NCBI GenBank assembly: GCA_001275005.1
Contig: JWZX01003040.1
Span: forward strand, 1 to 30,492
DNA from: Chrysochromulina tobinii
Taxonomy: Eukaryota; Haptophyta; Prymnesiales; Chrysochromulinaceae
DNA length: 30,492 bases
Direction of reading: 5' to 3'
Position numbers and translations under genes: made by a program. Below are positions 1 to 6,608 of this stretch, piece by piece (the first letter of the stretch is position 1; every line of letters begins with the position of its first letter). The notes under the pieces are model-generated. The model searched no databases. It worked only from the letters and a program-made list of their open reading frames with translations, and was not told the origin of the DNA.

Positions 1-28
1 GAAAGAGAGAGAGAGAGAGAGAGAGAGA
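1..28. repeat. (GA)n microsatellite at the left edge
   Basis: The window opens with an almost pure GA dinucleotide run. It lies beyond the 3' end of the first minus-strand gene, and nothing else is recognisable between it and base 147. Confidence 0.9.
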
Positions 29-146
29 CTAAGACCCTGGGCATGCACAAGGAGAGACGGGTATAGATGATTCCAGCACGATCACGCAAAGAGGTGCGGC
101 TGGACCCAATGAAGCAGGTATAGTCTGGCGAGAGGCGCCTGATACA

Positions 147-455
147 CTAGTGGGTTGGCGCATCCGCTACTAACTGCACGAGGCCGTCAACGATCTTCGT
201 ATCGGGCCGGTCGCCGGCGCGGTGGCGCTTAATCAGCTCCCGCATCGCCTCATTCCTCGCGGGGTTGTTCCGCTTCAGCCACTGAGCGAGGAAGATGTTA
301 GGATCCTGATTAAAGGTGCCCGGATTGCCCTCGGTGGCGCACGCCTGGAGCATCGCCTCCAGCCCGTACTGCAGCACGATGATGAGATCGCCCTTCTCCA
401 GGAACTGGCGAGGCGTCTCCTCCTCGTCTCCATACAGGCCGCCCAGCAGCACCAT
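147..455 (-). CDS. Small DPY-30/RIIa-like dimerisation-docking protein
   Basis: A 102-residue product if translation starts at the ATG at 455-453. The same frame stays open upstream to about 617, but the upstream residues are basic and low in character, so I prefer the internal ATG. Residues about 15-70 read PRQFLEKGDLIIVLQYGLEAM, then DPNIFLAQWLKRNNP. This resembles the DPY-30/RII-alpha fold: a helix with a PxxFL start and an LQxGLxxM core, then the FLAxWLxxNNP helix. Proteins of this family dimerise and dock amphipathic helices of scaffold proteins, for example in axonemal radial spokes and in COMPASS-type histone methyltransferase complexes. The small size and lack of other domains fit an accessory flagellar or scaffold subunit, but which complex cannot be told from sequence. 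The stop is TAG at 149-147. Confidence 0.7.
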   Translation of the reverse strand: MVLLGGLYGDEEETPRQFLEKGDLIIVLQYGLEAMLQACATEGNPGTFNQDPNIFLAQWLKRNNPARNEAMRELIKRHRAGDRPDTKIVDGLVQLVADAPTH

Positions 456-554
456 TCGGCCTGGCCTTCGCAACGTCTTCACAGCCAATGTTTGTGAACG
501 ACAGTGTTTGTACTTCACATCCCAGAACTTCCGTTCACCCGCGCCCCGCGCCGG

Positions 555-590
555 ACAAACAGGAACACGCGGTCCCGCGTTCCTGTTCGT
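555..590. repeat. Imperfect inverted repeat (hairpin) between two minus-strand genes
   Basis: The left arm (555-572) and right arm (575-590) pair around a 2-base loop, with a 2-base bulge and one mismatch. The hairpin lies 100 bases before the ATG of the DPY-30-like gene and after the stop of the palmitoyltransferase gene. It could sit in a 5' leader, a promoter or a 3' processing region. No function can be assigned. Confidence 0.6.
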
Positions 591-742
591 GCGTCGAATC
601 CGCCGCCCCCGTCCCACCGCCCTCCTTTACCCCGCCCACCATTGCGGTCGGGAAACCCGCACGCCTTTTGTCCGCCTCGCCCCCCCTATTTCTTACCGCG
701 TGTCTCCATATTTATCATGGGGGCATGCTTCCTGGGGACCGT

Positions 743-2422
743 TCATTTATGGCCGTGCGAGTGGCCGTGAGAGTGGGGGCTGCCGCAGGCGTAGCTGTCC
801 CCATTGTCGCTCGCACCGTCACTCGACGCGCCGTCGGTCAAGTCCCCCATCTCAACGTCGGCCGCCTTGAGGTAGGCCTGGTAGGCCTCCGAGTGCGCGT
901 ACGGGTTCTTGCGCACGAGGTCGCCACGCCCCCAAAACTCGACACAGTTGCCCCACGGGCCGCGCGAGAATGGGTTGTGGTACTGATTGAGGTCGTTTTT
1001 CAGGTAGTGATACCGGTGCTTGTTCATGTCCTCGTTGGTCGTGAGGTTGCGCAGGGTGAGCGAGATATGGTAATTGTTCATCATGAGCGCCATCAGCGTG
1101 GCGAAGAAGAAGTCGACGGCGACGAACCACACGAGAGGGTCCTTCGAGTTCACCACCATCAAGTATTGGACTGCTGCCGCAAAGGTCGTGCCCACGCCAA
1201 ACATGCCCACGAAGATGAACACGCAGAACTCCCAGTAGTTACCACCACCGATGGTGTTGTTGATGTACGGGCAGTAGTGGTCGAACATGGGCACGCAGCG
1301 CTTGCGTACGTGGCAGTGCTTCGAGCGCAACGGCTTCACAATCCTGCACGTGTGGCACAGCGGCATCGAGGTTGCTTCTGGGAGCGTGCCTTCACTCGCC
1401 TTCTGTAGAGCCTCCTCATACTGTTGGCGTCCCTCGATGCCCGTCGCGGTGAGGCCGGGGCATCGTTGGTTCACGCGCAAGTACGAGATCTGCATGAGCA
1501 CGTTGATCGCCAGGTAAGCATAGTGCTGCCACGCCGCCACAACAGGCAGCGCCGCCGTGATCGACGGCGCCAAGTACAGCGCGTAGATGACATACGCGCC
1601 GCCCCCGTTGATCAGGTAAAAGTAAAACATGACCTTGGACCCGTCGTTGCCCATCAACGCCTGGTGGACGCGCACAAAGAAGGTGGGGTTCGCCTTCAGG
1701 AGCAGGCGCATCGCCATCGTGTTGCCTCGCTCCTTGGCAACCTCGAAGGGCGTGCGCCCTTTGGCATCCTTCATCGTGACGAGCTTTTCGACGGACGAGG
1801 TCGACTCATCGATCAGGTACTCGATCACCTGCGGCGCGTTGCGCGCGGCGGCGAGGTGCATAGGCGTCGAGCCGTACGTGTCGGCCGCATCGGCCGGCAA
1901 GCCGAGGTAGTGGAGCAGCGCCGCCGTCTGCAGATTGCCCTTGTAGGCAGCCCAGTGCAGCGCCGAGTCTTGGCAGTCGTCGAGCCGCGAGATGTCCGCG
2001 CCGTGCTTCACCAGGTAGAAGACGAGGACGGTGTGGTCGTACTGGGCAGCAATCACGAGCGGCGTGGTCTGCTTGATGTCGACCTCGTTGATGTCGGAGC
2101 TCTTGCTCAGCAGCATTTTGACCACATCCACGTGCCCGCGTGTGCTCGCCCAGTGTATAGGCTGCATGCCTGACGAATCAATGCGGGCATTGACCGACGC
2201 GCCCTCGGAGAGTAGCAGCTCGAGCACCTCAGTGTTGCCGAAGAGCGCCGCCCAGTGCGCCGCCGTCGCACCATCCGCCGTGTCGACGGCATGCAGCACG
2301 TCCGGGAATTGTGCAATGAGCGCCTTCGCCGCAGTCGTGTTTCCTCGCTTGATCGCCTCGCAGAGCAGGTCTTGTGGCGGCGAGTTGAGTGCCACCGAAG
2401 TCAGCAAACCGGTTTCTGCCAT
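743..2422 (-). CDS. Ankyrin-repeat protein S-acyltransferase with a DHYC active site (Akr1/HIP14 type)
   Basis: This 559-residue multi-pass enzyme would transfer palmitate from acyl-CoA to protein cysteines at Golgi or endosomal membranes. Residues about 15-245 are ankyrin repeats (HWAALFGNTEVLELLL, HWASTRGHVDVVKMLL, HWAAYKGNLQTAALL, HLAAARNAPQVIEYLI). Membrane segments lie around 263-315, then the Cys-rich domain (356-399), then two more segments (about 399-424 and 430-450). A TTxE motif (TTNE, 461-464) and an NPFxxGxxxN motif (483-492) are both typical of the family. The catalytic motif is D381-H382-Y383-C384; yeast Akr1 also has DHYC. All ligands of zinc site 1 are present (C356, C359, H369, C376). 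At site 2, C370 remains but the other three positions are R373, Y383 and T390. The tail is His-rich. The ATG is at 2422-2420, 127 bases from the uS2 stop. Confidence 0.93.
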   Translation of the reverse strand: MAETGLLTSVALNSPPQDLLCEAIKRGNTTAAKALIAQFPDVLHAVDTADGATAAHWAALFGNTEVLELLLSEGASVNARIDSSGMQPIHWASTRGHVDVVKMLLSKSSDINEVDIKQTTPLVIAAQYDHTVLVFYLVKHGADISRLDDCQDSALHWAAYKGNLQTAALLHYLGLPADAADTYGSTPMHLAAARNAPQVIEYLIDESTSSVEKLVTMKDAKGRTPFEVAKERGNTMAMRLLLKANPTFFVRVHQALMGNDGSKVMFYFYLINGGGAYVIYALYLAPSITAALPVVAAWQHYAYLAINVLMQISYLRVNQRCPGLTATGIEGRQQYEEALQKASEGTLPEATSMPLCHTCRIVKPLRSKHCHVRKRCVPMFDHYCPYINNTIGGGNYWEFCVFIFVGMFGVGTTFAAAVQYLMVVNSKDPLVWFVAVDFFFATLMALMMNNYHISLTLRNLTTNEDMNKHRYHYLKNDLNQYHNPFSRGPWGNCVEFWGRGDLVRKNPYAHSEAYQAYLKAADVEMGDLTDGASSDGASDNGDSYACGSPHSHGHSHGHK

Positions 2423-2548
2423 GATTCCTCAACGCAATTAGGCTCTGAACATCCGTGCCCGCGTGCGGGCCGTGCGTCATGCCACGTCGTCCACACCACG
2501 TATGTTTGATAGGTTGAAGTGCTATAATACCGGGGCAGACCAGACCCA

Positions 2549-3628
2549 TCAAACTCGCCCATCGAAACGCGGGGCGCGGAAGATGCCGTTGCCGCCGCCA
2601 CCGCCGCCGCCGCCGCCCTTCTCCCTCCTATCGCCCTTGTTCGGGCGCCCCCCTCGGCGCTCCGCGCTGCCCTCGTCGCCCCCGCCTCCTCTATCGTGCG
2701 ATCTGCCCTCCGGGCCGCCCGCCTGCCGTCCCTTGGATTTCCCTTCGTAAACCTCCTCGACGCCATACGGCTCGAGCTCGGTGCGCAGGGCCTTACCCTC
2801 GTTGCATGCGCGCACGAGAAGGTGCGCGAGGGTGTGGTAGAAGCGGAGCGACTTGGTGTTCGCCGGGATCGGGTAGTCCACATCATCGCTTGGCGTGTCC
2901 GAGTCCACCACCGAGATGAGGGGAACGTTGACCCTCTGAGGTTCTCCATAGAGCGGGGTCACGTCGAGGCGCACGATCAGATCGGGCGGACGTGTCATGT
3001 GCTCGACGCCGCGGTAGTAGTTGGCCTTCTGCAGGTCCGAGTACTTGAGCTTGCCCGCCGCCTGCATGAGCGGGTCGGGCCGCAGCTTCTTGTGGATGTG
3101 CTCACGGCTCTTCTTCCAGTTAGTGAGGAGGCCCGGCACCCAGCGCTTCGCGAGGTAAAATTGGCCCGACTGCTCACCGACGACGCGGCACAGGCGCGCA
3201 AGCGTCGGCTGCGTCGAGACGAAGAGCGTCCGCCCGCCACGGAATGTCACCTTCTTGAGAATGTGCAGCACCCGCCGTATCGCGACGAGCGTCTCCTCCG
3301 GGTTGATGATCGCCTGGCCGCCAGCCGTGCCAAGCAGGTAGTTGTAGGCGTTCGTGTGTGTGCGCGCCGACGAGAAGCCGAGAAAGGAGTTTTGGTACTG
3401 CAGCACGTATGGATCGACGCTGAACTTGCGCAACTTCTTGGGCATTGGGGCTGTCGCCGGCCGCATGGGCGGCGGCATCGGGCTGGAGAGCTCGGGCGGA
3501 GGGAGCTCGAAGGGCGGCGGCGGCGAGGCAGAGCTGAACGGCCGCGCTGCTGCGCGACTGCTAAGGCGCCACTGTGCGGGGAGGAGGCGGCAGCGAGCTC
3601 GCGCCACCAACGCCACGGGCCCATGCAT
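2549..3628 (-). CDS. rps2: Mitochondrial small-subunit ribosomal protein uS2m
   Basis: This 359-residue protein has a central uS2 core at about residues 100-285. Recognisable blocks are GGRTLFVSTQ, LAKRWVPGLLTNW, PPDLIVRLDV and VDYPIPAN, which in the family sit at the interface with 16S-type rRNA. The core carries divergences typical of mitochondrial copies. The first about 60 residues are rich in Arg, Ala, Ser and Pro with no acidic start, as in a matrix-targeting presequence, so the product is expected in the mitochondrial small subunit. The C-terminus (about 295-359) is a charged Gly-rich extension ending in a poly-Gly run coded by a GGC trinucleotide repeat (about 2583-2620). Such tails are variable and often disordered. 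The start ATG at 3628-3626 is overlapped, 4 bases downstream, by an out-of-frame ATG. Plastid uS2 is a less likely alternative, since no bipartite signal-transit sequence is visible. Confidence 0.92.
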   Translation of the reverse strand: MHGPVALVARARCRLLPAQWRLSSRAAARPFSSASPPPPFELPPPELSSPMPPPMRPATAPMPKKLRKFSVDPYVLQYQNSFLGFSSARTHTNAYNYLLGTAGGQAIINPEETLVAIRRVLHILKKVTFRGGRTLFVSTQPTLARLCRVVGEQSGQFYLAKRWVPGLLTNWKKSREHIHKKLRPDPLMQAAGKLKYSDLQKANYYRGVEHMTRPPDLIVRLDVTPLYGEPQRVNVPLISVVDSDTPSDDVDYPIPANTKSLRFYHTLAHLLVRACNEGKALRTELEPYGVEEVYEGKSKGRQAGGPEGRSHDRGGGGDEGSAERRGGRPNKGDRREKGGGGGGGGGNGIFRAPRFDGRV

Positions 3629-3852
3629 GGGCCCTACAGAAACGCGTCGTGCTGGGCGAAACGTTCACCAGAAATTCCAAAAACACACGCTATGCTACAT
3701 CGGTCGCGCACGATCACGAGCGGCTACATGGGCTCGGTTGGACGCTCTTAACCAGCCCTGCGCCGCGTCCCCTCTGGCCGCGTGTGGGCTGTGGGGTGTG
3801 GCACACTACCTTGTAAATTGCACACGAGCCGAGCGGTTCGGCCCTGAGCATC

Positions 3853-4803
3853 TCATCGCTTCGCCTTGCTCATCTTCGACAGCGAGTCAAAGTCAGCCAG
3901 TCCGGTCAACTTCACCTTTGGGTTGAGTCTCGGAAGTCTTGGGGATGCCGCCGATGGCGGCAGCGCCACCTTGCCCTCGCCGGCACTGCTGGCGCGACTC
4001 GCCTCGCCCATGACCGCCATGGCGGCCACCACCGCGGCCGCCCGGGCCTCGTGCTCCCCTTCCGTGGTCGGCGATTTGCCGTGGGTTGAATCCTCGATGC
4101 TTGGGAGGCTCGGACGGGCAGAGGCAGCGATTGAGGCGGCTCTCCCGCGAAACTCAGGGATGGCAAGGCCTAGGGCCGTGGCACGCTTGGGGTGCTCGGC
4201 CGCCCCGTCCTTGAAGCGGCGGTGCATGCTCGCCATGGTGCGTGAGCCCGCCGGTGGCGGCGTCTGCGGTTCGAGCGCAAGCTTGCGCTCGTGTAAGCTC
4301 TCGACGCTTCGATTGTGCTGCGCCGGTGTGCATAAGAAGGAGGTGAGCGATGAAGATGAGGCCTTGATCATCTGCGCACGATGCACCTTCTCGTCGCTGC
4401 GCTTCCGGAAGGAGCCCTCCCTCTCCTCCTTCTTACCACGAAAAGAAGTCCACGTTTGTGAGCTCCGAGTGAGCACCAGGGGGGAGATCTCGGAATCCAC
4501 TGAAGGCTCTGATTCCTCTTCGTCTGTGCTCGGCGGTCCGTCAGCATCCGTGTCCTCCGGAATGTAGCCGGCGAAGCCATCTTCGGGCTTCACCGACGCG
4601 ACTAGGTAGCCGCTGTTGACCGATGGGCTCAACTCTTTAGGCGGCACGACCTCCGGGCAGGCCTCCGCGGGAGGCCCACCCTCCTTCGCTGCGAGCTTGC
4701 GCGCGCGCGCTTGCCACGCACAGTAGAGCGCGACGCCGACACCGACCGCCGCGGTCGCAGCCGTCGCGCTGACAAACCGCCTCTCTTGCTGGGTTTCCAT
4801 CAT
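3853..4803 (-). CDS. Unrecognised protein with an N-terminal membrane anchor and disordered body
   Basis: A 316-residue product starting with two adjacent Met codons (4803-4798). Residues about 9-31 form one hydrophobic stretch (SATAATAAVGVGVALYCAW) followed by basic residues, as in a signal-anchor or tail-in-cytosol single-pass protein. The rest is Ser/Pro/Ala-rich with an acidic patch (about 80-105) and several basic, phosphorylation-prone stretches. It has no fold I recognise. The last 30 residues are less low-complexity (LNPKVKLTGLADFDSLSKM) and may be a short binding motif. It is expressed away from the plus-strand gene at 5089, with 285 bases between the starts. Coding status rests on the clean long frame, two adjacent ATGs and the anchor, not on a family match. 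Confidence 0.7.
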   Translation of the reverse strand: MMETQQERRFVSATAATAAVGVGVALYCAWQARARKLAAKEGGPPAEACPEVVPPKELSPSVNSGYLVASVKPEDGFAGYIPEDTDADGPPSTDEEESEPSVDSEISPLVLTRSSQTWTSFRGKKEEREGSFRKRSDEKVHRAQMIKASSSSLTSFLCTPAQHNRSVESLHERKLALEPQTPPPAGSRTMASMHRRFKDGAAEHPKRATALGLAIPEFRGRAASIAASARPSLPSIEDSTHGKSPTTEGEHEARAAAVVAAMAVMGEASRASSAGEGKVALPPSAASPRLPRLNPKVKLTGLADFDSLSKMSKAKR

Positions 4804-5088
4804 TATAAATCGGCTTGTTCGTGCTGCCGCTTCTCACAGCATCACAAATGCATCGAATGTGTCTAGAAACTTGATTTGCGGACTCTCGCGGACTTTTTCA
4901 TGTTGTGTTTTTCAGCGCTCTTAGCTAGTTGCTGGCCGCGAAATGAAAGTCCACGGCACCGGACGGAGCCGCGGTGGCCCAGTTGGCTGTGTCGGGAAAA
5001 AGCTCCGGAACTGTAACAGCCGGTCAACTTCCGATCATCGGGGGCCTTCCAACGTCAAGCTTCGCGGCGGCCCGCGACGTCCAACCGC
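4804..5088. promoter_or_regulatory. Divergent intergenic region (285 bp)
   Basis: This separates the minus-strand membrane-anchored gene from the plus-strand gene at 5089, so it must hold both promoters. A TTATAAAT-like stretch directly abuts the minus-strand ATG (about 4803-4811), which is too close to act as a TATA box for that gene. I see no other clear element. Confidence 0.4.
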
Positions 5089-6501
5089 ATGGTCATGCTC
5101 ACCTTCGACGACGTTGTCCGCCTCGCCGACGAGCAGCAATGGCAAGCACCTGCGCGCCCGCGCGACAAAAATCCTCTCGAAGAGTATTGCGACAGCCCAT
5201 CGAAGCGCGCAAAGCTTAATTGGGCGTCTACGGAGAGTGCTGTCATGTTGCACACCCCAGCGGCGATGCGCATGAGGGCCGCGCTGCGCTCGCATCCGCG
5301 CGTCCTCGAGGCACTCGACGCGTGGTGGCTCACTGCCCAGAACACCATGCAGCGGAAGGCCACCGGGCGGGGCCGCACGAGCACACCACAAGTGCTTCCC
5401 AAGAAGGACTACCTGGAGCTGAACATGTTACTGTACAAGGCTATGGTGCCGGAATGGGACGAAGAGGACGCGAAATCCACCGCGAAAGCGAGCTGGGTGG
5501 AAGACGCCGGGGCAGGTGCCAAGTCTCTTACCGCCGATCGATTCCGCGACTCGATGTTCGAGCTCGCCGACATGCACACGCTCCATATCAAGTCGTCGGA
5601 GATCGTCACCTTCCTCGACACGCTACTGGAGCGTGTGAGCGAGGTCGAGTTCCCGTCCGTTGGCGCGCCAGTACGCCGGTACTTTGCGAGCCTCGACACC
5701 ATCATGTGCAGCGGCGTCTACAGCCCTTACAAGGCCACCTCCACCTCGTCTTCTCCACATGGCCCGTCGAGCCCGCTGAGGCAGCAAAGTCGCAACGAGA
5801 ATCGCAGTGCCCACTTCGAGGCCGCAACGATCGACCTCAAAGCAGAGGCGAAGGAGCTGCAGCAGATCCCTGTAACGGCATCGTCAGAGCTACCAGCAGC
5901 ATCGGCGCCGCCCGCGGCAGGCTCGCAAAAGCGCCCACGGCCTCAGGGGCTGCGCACCTCCGCCTCAGCGATTGGCTTGCTCGCTGGCGGAGCACATGGG
6001 GTCTACCTGACCCAAGAGGCTCTACCTGAGAGCATCCAGCCGTTTGACTTCACAGCCGTTTGCCTTCACAGCCGTTTGCCTTCACAGCCGTTTGACCTCC
6101 CGCCCCGCATCCCAGCGTTCTCGTCGCTCGGACCGGACGCCATGAGTGCCAAGATTGAGGCACTGCGTGCGCGGCCCATGGCGCAGCCGCGCCTCGATCT
6201 ACTTGCTCACGCGCGCCGGATGGGCGATCTTGCGGGGCGGCCGTCTCCCTCGCCGACCATCAGACCACTCACCGCGACAGACGGACGCACGCGCCTGGGG
6301 GCAAGCCATACGCTGCCGCCGGTACGGCCGCGCTCGTCTGGCGGCGGCGCACCACCGACTATTCTGCAGCCGTGGAAGCTCGGGCCAACGCGCCCGCAGC
6401 TCACGCGCACCTTCATCGAGGAGCGGCGGCAGGTGCAGCGTGAGTTGTATTTCATGCAAGATCTGACGAGAAGGGCGCGGTGTATTTCATGCATATTCTG
6501 A
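5089..6501 (+). CDS. Unrecognised protein with a conserved acidic-helical domain; possibly flagellar
   Basis: A 470-residue product. Residues about 103-185 form the only globular-looking block. It begins LPKKDYLELNMLLYKAMVPEW, passes through an acidic DEEDA and a W-x-E-D segment, and ends in RFRDSMFELADMHT and EIVTFLDTLLERV. This layout (Y-x-x-L-N helix, acidic turn, tryptophan, then an F-x-D-S-x-F-E-L-A-D helix) reminds me of uncharacterised conserved proteins of ciliated protists, but I cannot name the family. The C-terminal half (about 215-470) is Pro/Ser/Arg-rich and likely disordered. It contains a 16-bp tandem repeat (6040-6100) and ends within a 25-bp near-perfect direct repeat (6446-6470 and 6481-6505), whose second copy supplies the stop codon. 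Only 107 bases separate the stop from the next ATG on the same strand. Confidence 0.75.
   Translation: MVMLTFDDVVRLADEQQWQAPARPRDKNPLEEYCDSPSKRAKLNWASTESAVMLHTPAAMRMRAALRSHPRVLEALDAWWLTAQNTMQRKATGRGRTSTPQVLPKKDYLELNMLLYKAMVPEWDEEDAKSTAKASWVEDAGAGAKSLTADRFRDSMFELADMHTLHIKSSEIVTFLDTLLERVSEVEFPSVGAPVRRYFASLDTIMCSGVYSPYKATSTSSSPHGPSSPLRQQSRNENRSAHFEAATIDLKAEAKELQQIPVTASSELPAASAPPAAGSQKRPRPQGLRTSASAIGLLAGGAHGVYLTQEALPESIQPFDFTAVCLHSRLPSQPFDLPPRIPAFSSLGPDAMSAKIEALRARPMAQPRLDLLAHARRMGDLAGRPSPSPTIRPLTATDGRTRLGASHTLPPVRPRSSGGGAPPTILQPWKLGPTRPQLTRTFIEERRQVQRELYFMQDLTRRARCISCIF
6040..6100 (+). repeat. 16-bp tandem repeat inside a coding region, about 3.8 copies
   Basis: The unit ccgtttg(a/c)cttcacag occurs at 6040-6055, 6056-6071 and 6072-6087, with a partial copy at 6088-6100. 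Because 16 is not a multiple of 3, each copy is read in a different frame, giving FDFTAVCLHSRLPSQPFDLPP. Three full units add 48 bases, so the downstream frame is preserved. Confidence 0.95.
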
Positions 6502-6505
6502 CGAG
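6446..6505 (+). repeat. 25-bp direct repeat with 35-bp period spanning a stop codon
   Basis: Bases 6446-6470 and 6481-6505 match at 22 of 25 positions (tgtatttcatgca and ctgacgag are shared blocks). The second copy is read in a shifted frame and holds the TGA stop of the gene that starts at 5089. Confidence 0.9.
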
Positions 6506-6608
6506 CCTGCAGAAGTGGTTTTTTCTTGTTTCGGTGGGAACGTGCTGTGAATATGCACTGTGAAGACAAGCCGGGACCCGGAGCGGTTGGCGTACTGGCA
6601 GGCTGGAA

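Noticed and set aside
456-617. N-terminal extension of the DPY-30-like protein
   Set aside because: The extra 54 residues are Arg-rich and unlike the family. The internal ATG at 455 gives a normal-length protein.
488-1408. 306-codon plus-strand open frame
   Set aside because: It is antisense to the ankyrin-DHYC enzyme and has no recognisable fold.
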